Below are positions 45,049 to 54,011 of a stretch of 64,000 bases of DNA, in pieces. Source of the DNA: Diaphorobacter sp. HDW4B (GTDB taxonomy: Bacteria; Pseudomonadota; Gammaproteobacteria; Burkholderiales; Burkholderiaceae_C); assembly GCF_011305535.1 (NCBI RefSeq), contig NZ_CP049905.1, positions 3,284,001 through 3,348,000 on the forward strand, given 5' to 3'. Below the pieces are notes generated by a model. It searched no databases, had not been told where the DNA came from, and saw nothing but the letters and a program-made list of their open reading frames with translations. The position numbers and the translations under genes were made by a program. Within the stretch, counting starts at the first letter, position 1. Each line of letters opens with the position of its first letter.

Positions 45049-46440
45049 ATGGCTTCCGCGCTCACCGATAAATTATCACGACTCGTCAAGGAGATGCGTG
45101 GCCAGGCCCGTATCTCCGAATCCAATGTGCAGGACATGCTGCGCGAAGTGCGCATGGCGCTGCTCGAAGCCGACGTGGCACTGCCCGTGGTGCGCGACTT
45201 CGTCGCTCGCGTCAAGGAAAAGGCGCTCGGCCAGGAAGTTCTGGGCAGCCTCAAGCCCGGCCAGGCGCTGGTCGGCATCGTCAATGCCGAACTCGCCGCC
45301 ACCATGGGCGAGGGCATTGCCGACATCAACCTGAACGCCCAGCCGCCCGCCGTCATCCTGATGGCGGGTCTGCAGGGTGCCGGTAAAACCACCACCACGG
45401 CCAAGCTGGCCAAGCACCTGATCGAAAAGCGCAAGAAGAAAGTGCTGACGGTCTCGGGTGACGTGTACCGCCCAGCCGCCATCGAACAGCTCAAGACCGT
45501 CACGGCGCAGGCCGGTGCCGAGTGGTTCCCGTCGTCGCCCGATCAGAAGCCGCGTGATATCGCGTTGGCTGCCCTGGACTACGCCAAGAAGCATTACTTC
45601 GACGTGCTGCTGGTCGACACGGCCGGTCGTCTGGCGATTGATGAACTGCTGATGCAGGAAATCAAGGACCTGCACGGCATTTTGAAGCCCGTCGAAACCC
45701 TGTTCGTGGTCGATGCCATGCAGGGTCAGGATGCGATCAACACCGCCAAGGCGTTCAAGGAAGCGCTGCCGCTGACCGGCATCGTGCTCACCAAGTTGGA
45801 CGGTGACTCGCGCGGCGGTGCGGCGCTGTCGGTGCGGCAGATCACGGGTGCTCCGATCAAGTTCGCCGGTGTGTCGGAAAAAATCGATGGCCTCGAAGTC
45901 TTCGACGCCAGCCGCCACGCGCAGCGCGTGCTGGGCATGGGCGACATCGTCGCGCTGGTCGAGCAGGTCACCAAGGGCGTGGACATGGAAGCCGCGCAGA
46001 AGCTGGCCGAAAAGGTCAAGAGCGGTGACGGCTTCGATCTGAACGATTTTCTCGCGCAACTGCAGCAGATGAAGCAGATGGGCGGTCTCTCCACGCTGAT
46101 GGACAAGCTGCCGTCCGAACTTGCTGGCAAGGCCGGTCAGGTCGACATGGACAAGGCCGAGCGCGAAGTGCGCCGCAAGGAAGGCATCATCTGCTCGATG
46201 ACCATGAAGGAGCGCAAGCATCCCGCGCTCATCAAGGCCACGCGCAAGAAGCGCATTGCGGATGGCGCTGGTGTGCAGGTTCAGGAAGTGAACCGCCTGC
46301 TCAAGGAGTTCGAGCAGATGCAGACCATGATGAAGAAGATGAAGGGCGGCGGCCTCATGAAGATGATGAAGCGCATGGGTGGCATGAAAGGCATGAAGAA
46401 CATGATGGGTGGCGGCGGCATGCCCAAGCTGCCTTTCTGA
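45049..46440 (+). CDS. ffh: Signal recognition particle protein Ffh
   Basis: SRP54-type GTPase (463 residues) that, with 4.5S RNA, targets nascent inner-membrane proteins. The N domain (LSRLVKEMRGQARISESNVQ) is followed by the G domain with AGLQGAGKTTTTAKL, DVLLVDTAGRLAID, and TKLDGDSRGGAALS. The C-terminal M domain is methionine-rich (KKMKGGGLMKMMKRMGGMKG). The start at 45049 is preceded by GGAG. No ffs RNA gene was seen in the window. Confidence 0.97.
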   Translation: MASALTDKLSRLVKEMRGQARISESNVQDMLREVRMALLEADVALPVVRDFVARVKEKALGQEVLGSLKPGQALVGIVNAELAATMGEGIADINLNAQPPAVILMAGLQGAGKTTTTAKLAKHLIEKRKKKVLTVSGDVYRPAAIEQLKTVTAQAGAEWFPSSPDQKPRDIALAALDYAKKHYFDVLLVDTAGRLAIDELLMQEIKDLHGILKPVETLFVVDAMQGQDAINTAKAFKEALPLTGIVLTKLDGDSRGGAALSVRQITGAPIKFAGVSEKIDGLEVFDASRHAQRVLGMGDIVALVEQVTKGVDMEAAQKLAEKVKSGDGFDLNDFLAQLQQMKQMGGLSTLMDKLPSELAGKAGQVDMDKAEREVRRKEGIICSMTMKERKHPALIKATRKKRIADGAGVQVQEVNRLLKEFEQMQTMMKKMKGGGLMKMMKRMGGMKGMKNMMGGGGMPKLPF

Positions 46441-46467
46441 TTTTTGTTTTTTCGTTATTCGTATGGA

Positions 46468-46565
46468 GGTGCCAATATGGCCCTTCATGCGTCGTTGCGA
46501 AGCCTTGCCGTACGCTTGTACTGTCTGCGGCTTCGACGCCTAGCCTGAAGGGCCATCTTGGCATT
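46468..46565 (+). repeat. ~95 bp cruciform repeat, copy 3
   Basis: Outer arms ATGGCCCTTCA and TGAAGGGCCAT, inner arms GCGAAGCC and GGCTTCG, core GTAC...GTAC. It lies 28 bp after the ffh stop in the same orientation as copy 1. Confidence 0.87.
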
Positions 46566-46659
46566 GGGGTGTGAGTTCGATCATCGCACTCACTTCGCTG
46601 GGGCGCTGTTTGAATACCTTCACTGAATACCTTCGCGCTTTTGTTTTGGTGGGTTGGTC

Positions 46660-47952
46660 ATGAAAAGCATTTCTCCCGAACTTTTGCTGGGGCCTGAATT
46701 CAAGGGCTTTCCGCTGAATGCTTTGCCTTGCACGTCTGGTGAAATCGGTGCGCGGGGCTGGAACATTCTTGCGGATGATCTGCCGTTTCCGATTGCTGCG
46801 CTCAAGCGGACTGCGCTGGAGCACAACATCGCGTGGATGCAGGATTACGTCGAGCGCAAGGGTGTGCTGCTAGCGCCGCATGGCAAGACCACGATGTCGC
46901 CGGAGCTGTTTGCGGCGCAGATGGTGGCTGGTGCCTGGGGCATCACGTTCGCCACGGCGTATCAGGCGAGCGTGGGGGTGGCGACGGGAGCGCGGCGCAT
47001 CATCATCGCGAATCAGGTCGTCTGCGATGCGGATCTGGATGCGCTCGATTTTTTGCTCGCTCAGACGGAAGGTTTGCGCATCTGGTTTCTGGTGGATTCA
47101 TGCGAGCAACTGGCGTTGATCGAGGATTGGGCGCAGCGGCGGAGTAGTTCGCGGGTGTTTGACGTGTTGCTCGAAATGGGCATTCCCGGCAAGCGAACGG
47201 GTTGCCGCACGTTGGCGCAAGCGCTCAACGTGGCCGAGGCGATTTCGCACTCGCGCGTGGTGCGGCTGTGCGGCATCGAATGCTACGAAGGCAATGCCGC
47301 GAACTGCGACAGCGAACACGATGTGAATGAGGTGACCGCGCTGGTGCGCCGTGTGGTCGAGGCAGCGCGCTCGATCGACGAACGCAGGCTGTGGGCCGAT
47401 GAGGAAGACCACATCCTGATCACTGCGGGTGGTTCGGCGGTGTTCGATCTGGTTCTGCCGCTGCTGCGTTATCACGAACTGTCGCGTCCGGTGCGGGGCG
47501 TGTTGCGCTCGGGCTGCTACATCACACACGACCAACTGGGCTACATGCGCTATCTGAAGAATGTGGAAGCGCGTGAAGGGCTGAGCACGTCGCTGCAACC
47601 GGCGCTGAGCGTCTGGGCGATGGTCGAATCCGTGCCCGAGCCGGGACTCGCGCTGCTCACCTGCGGCAAGCGCGATATTTCCTACGACCTGGAGTTGCCA
47701 ACTCCGGTACGCATCGCAGCGCGCGGCCAGAGAAGCGCGCAGGCCGTGCCTGCGTCATGGCGTATTTCGGCGCTCAACGATCAGCACGCCTATCTGCATT
47801 TCGATGCGGCGGATCAGACCTCTGCGCCCAAGGTGGGTGACCGCATCGAGCTGGGTATTTCGCACCCATGCACCACCTTCGACAAGTGGCGCTGGATGCC
47901 CATCGTCGAGGACGACGGCCGCGTGAGCGGCGCCATCCATACGCGCTTCTGA
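46660..47952 (+). CDS. PLP-dependent amino acid deaminase / D-threonine aldolase-like enzyme
   Basis: 430 residues of the D-serine dehydratase/D-threonine aldolase family (alanine-racemase-like barrel). The PLP lysine is in LLAPHGKTTMSPELFA. The C-terminal HPCTTFDKWRWMP carries the His and Cys that bind a metal in related D-amino acid enzymes. The physiological substrate is unknown; a D-hydroxyamino acid is likely. The ATG at 46660 is preferred to an upstream TTG. The gene stands alone, converging on miaB, with the cruciform repeat upstream. Confidence 0.85.
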   Translation: MKSISPELLLGPEFKGFPLNALPCTSGEIGARGWNILADDLPFPIAALKRTALEHNIAWMQDYVERKGVLLAPHGKTTMSPELFAAQMVAGAWGITFATAYQASVGVATGARRIIIANQVVCDADLDALDFLLAQTEGLRIWFLVDSCEQLALIEDWAQRRSSSRVFDVLLEMGIPGKRTGCRTLAQALNVAEAISHSRVVRLCGIECYEGNAANCDSEHDVNEVTALVRRVVEAARSIDERRLWADEEDHILITAGGSAVFDLVLPLLRYHELSRPVRGVLRSGCYITHDQLGYMRYLKNVEAREGLSTSLQPALSVWAMVESVPEPGLALLTCGKRDISYDLELPTPVRIAARGQRSAQAVPASWRISALNDQHAYLHFDAADQTSAPKVGDRIELGISHPCTTFDKWRWMPIVEDDGRVSGAIHTRF

Positions 47953-47971
47953 GCCGGTTTGTGAATCCGAA

Positions 47972-49312
47972 TCAGGCCATCGCCGTTTCGGTGGTGACCA
48001 CTTCGCCGCGCAGTGTGTAGGTCTTGGCTTCGGTGATGCGCACGTCGATCAGCTGACCGAGCAGGCGTTCGTTGCCGGGGAAGTTCACCACGCGGTTGCA
48101 TTCGGTGCGGCCCATCAGCTCGCTGCCGTCGCGCTTGGAAATGCCTTCCACCAGCAGGCGCTGCACGGTGCCCACGCGCTCTTCGCTGATCTCTTTGATG
48201 TTGTTGTTGATGACGGCCTGCAGCTCCTGCAGACGGCGCAGCTTCACTTCGTGCGGCGTGTCGTCGTGCAGATTGGCGGCGGGCGTGCCGGGGCGGGGAC
48301 TGAAGATGAAGCTGAACGAGTTGTCGAAGCGCACGTCGTGGATCAGCTTCATCATCTTCTGGAAGTCTTCCTCGGTCTCGCCGGGGAAGCCGACGATGAA
48401 GTCGCTGCTCATCGCGAGGTCGGGGCGGATCGCGCGCAGCTTGCGCACGGTGCTCTTGTATTCCATGGCCGTGTAGCCGCGCTTCATCGCCATCAGAATC
48501 TTGTCACTGCCGTGCTGCACGGGCAGGTGCAGGTGGTTCACCAGCTTGGGCAGCTTGGCATAGGCCTCGATCAGACGCGGCGTGAATTCATTCGGGTGGC
48601 TGGTCGTGTAGCGGATGCGCTCGATGCCGGGAATGTCCGACACATATTCGAGCAGCAGCGCGAAGTCGGCGATTTCGCTGGTGTCGCCTATCTTGCCCAG
48701 ATACGCATTCACGTTCTGGCCGAGCAGGTTGATTTCCTTGACGCCCTGATCGGCCAGACCCGCCACTTCCACCAGCACGTCTTCAAACGGACGGCTCACT
48801 TCCTCGCCGCGCGTGTAGGGCACGACGCAGTAGCTGCAGTACTTGGAGCAGCCTTCCATGATCGACACGAAGGCCGTGGCGCCGTCCACGCGGGCGGGGG
48901 GCAGGTGGTCGAACTTCTCGATTTCGGGGAAGGAAATATCGACCTGCGGCTTGGATTTCTGCGCGCGTGCGTTCAGCAACTCGGGCAAGCGGTGCAGCGT
49001 TTGCGGACCGAACACCACGTCCACGTACGGTGCACGCTTGATGATTTCTTCGCCTTCCTGGCTGGCCACGCAGCCGCCCACGCCGATCAGCACGCCCTTG
49101 TCCTTGAGATGCTTCACGCGGCCCAGATCGCTGAACACTTTCTCCTGCGCTTTTTCACGCACCGAGCAGGTGTTGAACAGGATCAGATCGGCCTCATCCA
49201 TGTTCTGGGTGGGCTCGTAACCCTGGGCTGCGCCGAGCACGTCGGCCATCTTGTCCGAGTCGTACTCGTTCATCTGGCAGCCGAAGGTCTTGATAAAAAC
49301 TTTTTTGGACAT
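47972..49312 (-). CDS. miaB: tRNA-2-methylthio-N6-dimethylallyladenosine synthase
   Basis: Radical-SAM methylthiotransferase modifying A37 of tRNAs that read UNN codons. The product is 446 residues. N-terminal UPF0004 domain ([17 protein letters not shown]) with cluster Cys residues, the radical-SAM motif [16 protein letters not shown] (CxxxCxxC), and a C-terminal TRAM domain. It is a monocistronic gene converging on the deaminase-like gene. Confidence 0.97.
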   Translation of the reverse strand: MSKKVFIKTFGCQMNEYDSDKMADVLGAAQGYEPTQNMDEADLILFNTCSVREKAQEKVFSDLGRVKHLKDKGVLIGVGGCVASQEGEEIIKRAPYVDVVFGPQTLHRLPELLNARAQKSKPQVDISFPEIEKFDHLPPARVDGATAFVSIMEGCSKYCSYCVVPYTRGEEVSRPFEDVLVEVAGLADQGVKEINLLGQNVNAYLGKIGDTSEIADFALLLEYVSDIPGIERIRYTTSHPNEFTPRLIEAYAKLPKLVNHLHLPVQHGSDKILMAMKRGYTAMEYKSTVRKLRAIRPDLAMSSDFIVGFPGETEEDFQKMMKLIHDVRFDNSFSFIFSPRPGTPAANLHDDTPHEVKLRRLQELQAVINNNIKEISEERVGTVQRLLVEGISKRDGSELMGRTECNRVVNFPGNERLLGQLIDVRITEAKTYTLRGEVVTTETAMA

Positions 49313-49507
49313 GGTGGGATCTCGAATTCTTGTGTGTGGGGCGATGGCTGGCGCTGCCGTCGCGTGCGGGAATTGCTGCGCAAAGGCGACAATGGGAGCG
49401 GCATGCGCAGCGACCAGCGCTGGGGGAAATCAATCAGTCAAAGTGCGCAATGACGAGCCGAGCTGCGCCGCAAAGGGCTTCGGCAGGTACTGCACAAAAA
49501 CGCGGGT

Positions 49508-49888
49508 TCAGTTGAACCAGCCGCGCTTGGGTTCCTTGGCCAGTTCGGCCTGAGTCAGCACCCAAGCGGTGTGCAGCATGCCGGTGCTGGGCTCGATCAC
49601 GTAGCGCACATCGAGCTTCTGGCCGACCACAGAGTGCGCGAACACCAGTTGGTTCTGCTTGTTGAATAGGCGCAGGCCTGGCGCGAGTCGGTACGCATCA
49701 CCATTGACCTTGCCCTCGACCGTGCTGGTGACGATCAGGTCACCGCGCTTGGAGCTGGGGGGGAAATTGCGGGCCAGAGCGTTTTCCACCCCCTGTGCCA
49801 GAGCAATGGAAACCGGTGCGGCGCTGAAAGTCAGCACGGCGCACAGCGAGGCGGCAAGAAAGAAGTGGGGCTTGTTACAGCGGTTCAT
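49508..49888 (-). CDS. Small periplasmic protein of unknown function
   Basis: 126 residues from MNRCNKPHFFLAASLCAVLT. There is a clear signal peptide with cleavage likely after IALAQ (about residue 32). The mature part reads GVENALARNFPPSSKRGDLIV... and ends LAKEPKRGWFN. It is a compact soluble domain that I cannot assign to a characterised family. The longer open frame (to 49993) lacks a signal-like start. An ATG three codons upstream (49897) is possible. Confidence 0.75.
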   Translation of the reverse strand: MNRCNKPHFFLAASLCAVLTFSAAPVSIALAQGVENALARNFPPSSKRGDLIVTSTVEGKVNGDAYRLAPGLRLFNKQNQLVFAHSVVGQKLDVRYVIEPSTGMLHTAWVLTQAELAKEPKRGWFN

Positions 49889-50119
49889 GGTGTACATCCA
49901 GAGGCTGAAGAGAGAGGCGATTTTAGCTGTGAGGTCTCTGGAGACCGGGGGAGCCGCCCTTTGCCAGTCCAAAACCGTCCAGTTTGTCTCCAATTCGCCG
50001 CGTTCTGTCAGGGTCGGGGACGCTTGAGCACTCTCAGGAAACAGTTATTGCCAATATTGACGAAGTTGGTTTGCACGAAACAATGGCACTTCGAGTGTTA
50101 CTCAATGTACAGTTCGACC

Positions 50120-50869
50120 ATGTCTGATTTCGCGTTCACCGATCTGCCCGCCTCATCAAGTCAGTTGGTGCGCTTTCCGCTGAACCGGATCGGGCGCGAC
50201 ATCGCGGTCGGCGATATCCATGGCTGCTTCTCGGCGCTGCAGGGCGCGCTGCGCGCCATCAACTTCAATCCCATCCGCGACCGGCTGTTTTCCGTGGGCG
50301 ATCTGGTCGACCGTGGTCCCGAATCGCACCGCGTGCTCGAATGGCTGGACAAACCGTGGTTTCACGCGATCTGCGGCAATCACGAGCAACTCGTCTGCCG
50401 CACCGCCAGCGGCAATCCCATGCCCGATGTCGACCACATGAAGCACGGCGGCGACTGGATGCTGGGCATGAGCGAGTCCGAGCTCAACGCCATCGCGGAC
50501 CGGCTGAGCGCCTTGCCCATCGCCATGGAAGTCGAAACGCGCGAAGGCCCCGTGGGGCTGGTGCATGCGGGCTACCCGTTCGAGGACTGGAACGACATCC
50601 GCAGCTTTCACCTTACCGACTCGGCCATCGACTGCTGCCTCTGGTCGCGCGACCGCTATGCGCGCCGCTGCGACCAGCCCGTCGCCAATGTGCGGGCGCT
50701 GATCCATGGACACACCACGCTCGACGAGGTCGAGACGCTGGGCAATGTGATTTTCATCGACACCGGCGGCTGGCGTCGCGCTCCGGGGCATTTCACGCTG
50801 CTGGACCTGCACACGCTGGAGCCCATCGTGGCGCGCGCGGTGGCAGTCGAGGCCGAAGCAACCATCTAG
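50120..50869 (+). CDS. Calcineurin-type metallophosphoesterase (PrpA/lambda-phosphatase-like)
   Basis: 249 residues. Metal-ligand motifs in order: DIAVGDIHGCFSALQ (DxH), FSVGDLVDRGPES (GDxVDRG), ICGNHEQLV (GNHE), LVHAGYPFED and LIHGHTTLDEVE. This is the full set for the bacterial serine/threonine phosphatase group that includes E. coli PrpA/PrpB. Substrates are unknown; protein phosphatase or diadenosine tetraphosphatase activity are both possible. Start chosen at 50120 (MSDFAFTDLP). An in-frame ATG at 50105 also exists. A bidirectional terminator follows. Confidence 0.9.
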   Translation: MSDFAFTDLPASSSQLVRFPLNRIGRDIAVGDIHGCFSALQGALRAINFNPIRDRLFSVGDLVDRGPESHRVLEWLDKPWFHAICGNHEQLVCRTASGNPMPDVDHMKHGGDWMLGMSESELNAIADRLSALPIAMEVETREGPVGLVHAGYPFEDWNDIRSFHLTDSAIDCCLWSRDRYARRCDQPVANVRALIHGHTTLDEVETLGNVIFIDTGGWRRAPGHFTLLDLHTLEPIVARAVAVEAEATI

Positions 50870-50929
50870 ATCCGATCGCAGACGGTCCGATTCTTCCGAG
50901 TTTGCAGCCACCATTGCCGCGCGATCATG

Positions 50930-50965
50930 AAAAAAGCCGTTGAGCTTGCGCGCAACGGCTTTTTT
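50930..50965. terminator. Bidirectional terminator between the phosphatase gene and the tRNAs
   Basis: AAAAAAGCCGTTG (50930-50942) and CAACGGCTTTTTT (50953-50965) form a 13-bp stem, with A/T runs on both sides, serving the plus-strand gene and the minus-strand tRNAs. Confidence 0.9.
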
Positions 50966-50969
50966 GCTT

Positions 50970-51046
50970 TGGTGGTCGTAGAGGGACTTGAACCTTCGAC
51001 ATCAGCATTATGAATGCTGCGCTCTAACCAACTGAGCTATACGACC
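50970..51046 (-). tRNA. tRNA-Met(CAT), distal copy
   Basis: A 77-nt cloverleaf with encoded CCA. Acceptor GGTCGTA/TACGACC, D-arm GCTC...GAGC, anticodon stem CAGCA/TGCTG with loop TTCATAA (anticodon CAT, 51010-51012), and T-loop TTCAAGT. The T-stem GAAGG/CCCTC has one A-C mismatch. Elongator Met is favoured. A tRNA-Ile2 (lysidine-modified CAT) is less likely from the acceptor sequence. Confidence 0.93.
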
Positions 51047-51056
51047 CTGAGTCACG

Positions 51057-51088
51057 AAGCCCGCACTGCCGTGAGGCGATGCGGGCTT
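51057..51088 (-). terminator. Hairpin between the two tRNA-Met genes
   Basis: AAGCCCGCA (51057-51065) pairs with TGCGGGCTT (51080-51088). There is no good U-run on the tRNA strand, so it may be a processing or weak termination element between the tandem tRNAs. Confidence 0.5.
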
Positions 51089-51096
51089 TGTCTATC

Positions 51097-51173
51097 TGGT
51101 GGTCGTAGAGGGACTTGAACCTTCGACATCAGCATTATGAATGCTGCGCTCTAACCAACTGAGCTATACGACC
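51097..51173 (-). tRNA. tRNA-Met(CAT), proximal copy
   Basis: Identical over the whole 77 nt to the copy at 50970-51046, with anticodon CAT at 51137-51139 and encoded CCA. The two were probably made by tandem duplication and are transcribed together from the right. No other gene is seen in 51174-51398, which is AT-rich and should hold promoters for the tRNAs and for the divergent binding-protein gene. Confidence 0.93.
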
Positions 51174-51398
51174 AGAGACCAAGATTATAGCCCAGGATTT
51201 TGGTGGTTGAGGAGTTCATCGAGCACTTCTTTGTGGAGCATCTTGGTAGAGTCTTCTTTTTCACAATGTCATTGTATTTATTTACAATGTTAACTAGCAG
51301 AAACAAATAAGGAAGCAAGCAAGTTGCTGGCAGTACTGTTTGATTTCGGCTGATTTAAATGTAATTAACAAAATTTGTGAGAATTAAGGAGTAGCGAG

Positions 51399-52589
51399 AT
51401 GACTCAGATGTCGGGGAGGGCGGAGCCCACGGGTACAGAAGGATCTGGTAGTGAAGGTGGTGCGCGCCTGAAGCGTCGCGCGGTTCTGGCGGCGACGGGT
51501 GTGGCACTGTGTGGTGTGCCATGGATCGTGGCGCGCAGCCAGACGCAGCCGCTGCGCATTGGTGCCACGTTTGACAACAGCGGCGTGGAAAAAGGCATCG
51601 GACAAAGCCTGAATCAGGGCGCGATGGCGTATTTCAACGCGGTGAACAAGGCGGGCGGCATTCACGGACGGCAGATCGAGGTCGTGACGGCGGACGACCA
51701 GTTCAATCCTGAGAAGGCACGCGACAACGCGCTCAAGTTCGCAAGCGACGCCAGCGTTCTGGCGCTCGTGCATCCGCAAGGCACGCGGCAGACGGCCGAG
51801 ATCATGAAGGCGGTCAAGAACCTGCCGATCATCGGCCCGAACACTGGCACCACGGCGCTGCACAAGAGCGGCGCGAGCAATGTGTTCTGGGTGCGCACGA
51901 ATTACGACCTGGAGGTCGAGCGTCTGGTGCGTCTGGCGGATTCGCTGGGGCTCAAGCGTTTTGCGCTCGCCTATCCGAATGATCCGTTCGGTCAGGCCGT
52001 TCTGACTTCGTTCCGCGCATCGCTCGCCAGCCGGGGGATCGAGGCGGTCGGCGTGGCCAGCACGCCCAGCACGGCGAGTCTGGAAGTCGAGGCTGCCGCC
52101 AAGCAACTGGCGGGCATGCAGGCGCAGGTGCTGATCATGAGTCTGGCCGGCACCATGCCCGCGCTGCACAAGGCGTATCGCGCGGCAGGTGGCTCGGCCA
52201 TTTGTCTGGGATTGTCGGTGGGCGGCAGCGCGGCCAACATCGCACAGGTGGCCAAGAGCGCCGACAAGCCGATCTTTTCGGTGATCGTGCCGTCGCCCAG
52301 TGCGCAGAAGTTCGAGCTGGTGCGCGCCTACCAGCGCGACATGCTGGCCTCGGGCTTTGACGGCAAATCGCTGGTCAGCATGGAAGGCTATGTGGATGCA
52401 CGCGTGCTCGCCGAAGGTCTGCGCCGCGCTGGTCCCAAGGCGGATCGTGACAGCCTGATCGCCGGGCTGGAGAGCATGACTGACTTCGATCTGGGCGGCA
52501 TGCGCATGCGTTACGGGAAGGGTAATCGGGAGGGGAATACCTATACCGATATCGTTTCTGTGGACGAGGAAGGGCGGCTCAAGAGTTGA
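51399..52589 (+). CDS. LivK-type ABC transporter substrate-binding protein (orphan)
   Basis: 396 residues. The Tat-like or Sec signal region RLKRRAVLAATGVALCGVPW follows a ~23-residue Gly/Ser/Glu-rich N-terminus. The mature protein is a type I periplasmic binding protein (LRIGATFDNSGVEKGIGQSL..., GRQIEVVTADDQFNPEKA). These bind branched-chain amino acids or aromatic and other small organic acids for ABC import. No permease or ATPase genes are next to it, so it must share a transporter encoded elsewhere or act in sensing. The ATG is preceded by AAGGAG. The AT-rich upstream region and flanking composite repeat set it apart from its neighbours. Confidence 0.88.
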   Translation: MTQMSGRAEPTGTEGSGSEGGARLKRRAVLAATGVALCGVPWIVARSQTQPLRIGATFDNSGVEKGIGQSLNQGAMAYFNAVNKAGGIHGRQIEVVTADDQFNPEKARDNALKFASDASVLALVHPQGTRQTAEIMKAVKNLPIIGPNTGTTALHKSGASNVFWVRTNYDLEVERLVRLADSLGLKRFALAYPNDPFGQAVLTSFRASLASRGIEAVGVASTPSTASLEVEAAAKQLAGMQAQVLIMSLAGTMPALHKAYRAAGGSAICLGLSVGGSAANIAQVAKSADKPIFSVIVPSPSAQKFELVRAYQRDMLASGFDGKSLVSMEGYVDARVLAEGLRRAGPKADRDSLIAGLESMTDFDLGGMRMRYGKGNREGNTYTDIVSVDEEGRLKS

Positions 52590-52597
52590 GGGTTGCT

Positions 52598-52794
52598 GGC
52601 CGGGACTGCCCCCGGCGGGGCAGTAACTTTTTGCTTGCGCCAAAAAGTCACCAAAAATCGCTTTGAATACCTCCGGCAGAACTCGCTGCGTTCCTTCGTC
52701 ACTCTGCTCGGACAACCGCCGGAAATCAGTCTGGAAGAGGTGTGATTCGGCACTTTGCTTCGCTCGTGCTGCATCTCGCGACTGCGCGAGATGC
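52598..52794 (-). repeat. ~200 bp three-hairpin repeat, copy 3
   Basis: End hairpins ACTGCCCC-cgg-cGGGGCAGT and GCATCTCGCG-actg-CGCGAGATGC (52771-52794), with the middle CTTTTTG...CAAAAAG hairpin conserved. It begins 8 bp after the stop of the binding-protein gene. Confidence 0.88.
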
Positions 52795-52900
52795 GGTGCG
52801 AAAGTAGCGTGCCGACTTTGACTTTGTATTGATTGGTCTTGGTTCCCGCTTGCTGGAGCGAGCTTGCGAAGCGAAGCGGGCATTCGTACTGTCACCACAA

Positions 52901-52997
52901 CGCCAAGACAGCCCCTCAGGCTAGGCGTGAAGCCGCAGACAGTATGCCGATACGGCAAGGCTTCCACAACGACGCATGAGGGGCTGTATTGGCGCCT
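52901..52997 (-). repeat. ~95 bp cruciform repeat, copy 4
   Basis: Outer arms ACAGCCCCTCA and TGAGGGGCTGT identical to copy 1, in reverse orientation. Confidence 0.88.
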
Positions 52998-53114
52998 CAA
53001 AACGAATGACCAATCGAAGCCGAACAAGGCTTCGTACAACCCCAAAGAAAAAGCGCCACAACATCGCTGCTGTGACGCTCACCTTGGAGTGGTGTTTCTC
53101 TCTCTGATCAGTGA

Positions 53115-53894
53115 TCAGAGATTCTTGAACACTGCTGCGCGCTTGTTCACAAAGGCATCCATGCCTTCTTTCTGATCTTCCGTGGCAAACAGCGCGTGGA
53201 ACAGGCGGCGTTCGAACATCAGGCCGTCGGACAGCGTGCCTTCGAAGGCGCGGTTCACGGTTTCCTTGGCGGCCATGACGGCGATTTGCGAGAAGCCGCT
53301 GATGATCAGGGCGGCACCCAGGGTTTCTTCCATGAGCTTGTCGAGTGCGACAACGCGGCTCACGAGGCCCGAGCGTTCGGCTTCGGTGGCGTCCATCATG
53401 CGGCCGGTGAGGGCCATGTCCATCGCCTTGGCCTTGCCGACTGCACGGGGCAGGCGTTGTGTGCCGCCGGCGCCTGGGATCACGCCCAGCTTGATTTCGG
53501 GTTGGCCGAACTTGGCGTTGTCGGCGGCGATGATGAAGTCGCACATCATCGCGAGTTCGCAGCCGCCGCCCAGGGCGTAACCGGCCACTGCGGCGATCAC
53601 GGGCTTGCGGATGTTGCGGATCTGTTCCCAGTTGCGGGTGATGTAGTCGCCCTTGTACGCGTCGGCAAAGCTGTACTTGGCCATGGCACCGATGTCCGCG
53701 CCTGCGGCGAAGGCTTTTTCGCTGCCGGTCAGGATGATGCAGCCGATTTTTTCGTCCGCGTCGAAGGCGCGCAGAGCATCGCCCAGTTCGTTCATGAGCT
53801 GATCGTTCAGCGCGTTCAGCGCCTTGGGACGGTTCAGCGTGATGATGCCGACCTTTTCTGCTTCGGTGCGGACTTCAATCGTTTCGTAGGCCAC
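53115..53894 (-). CDS. Enoyl-CoA hydratase
   Basis: 259-residue crotonase-fold enzyme hydrating trans-2-enoyl-CoA in beta-oxidation. Oxyanion-hole segment [16 protein letters not shown], then [20 protein letters not shown] and the catalytic-Glu segment [19 protein letters not shown], with both active-site Glu residues present. It begins with GTG, with GGAG eight bases upstream. It is a single gene with no neighbouring beta-oxidation partners, so the pathway it serves cannot be deduced. Close to FadB1/PaaF-like short-chain hydratases. Confidence 0.93.
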   Translation of the reverse strand: MAYETIEVRTEAEKVGIITLNRPKALNALNDQLMNELGDALRAFDADEKIGCIILTGSEKAFAAGADIGAMAKYSFADAYKGDYITRNWEQIRNIRKPVIAAVAGYALGGGCELAMMCDFIIAADNAKFGQPEIKLGVIPGAGGTQRLPRAVGKAKAMDMALTGRMMDATEAERSGLVSRVVALDKLMEETLGAALIISGFSQIAVMAAKETVNRAFEGTLSDGLMFERRLFHALFATEDQKEGMDAFVNKRAAVFKNL

Positions 53895-54011
53895 GGTCTT
53901 ATCTCCAAAAATCTAGTCTTGAGGCGGGAGGGGAAACCAAAGACTATACCGAAGCGGCAAGCGGGCCTGTTTCAAGGCCCGCCGCAAATGGCGGAAAGTG
54001 TGAACTAGGTG

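Larger units (their letters stand above)
52598..53006 (-). repeat. Composite repeat, right arm of the ~408 bp inverted repeat
   Basis: Reverse complement of 11313-11720 with few differences. It carries the ~200 bp three-hairpin repeat (52598-52794), the shared linker and the ~95 bp cruciform repeat (52901-52997). It fills the gap between the binding-protein gene and the enoyl-CoA hydratase gene (52590-53114). I see no gene there. Confidence 0.9.

Noticed and set aside
50970-51173. Tandem tRNA-Met genes as a phage or island attachment site.
   Set aside because: No integrase is present, and no third partial tRNA copy or direct repeat of the tRNA 3' end is seen. The identity extends over the whole gene, so tandem duplication explains it.
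53961-53982. GCGGGCC/GGCCCGC hairpin downstream of the M61 gene as a terminator.
   Set aside because: Only a 7-bp stem with no T-run on the relevant strand; too weak to call.
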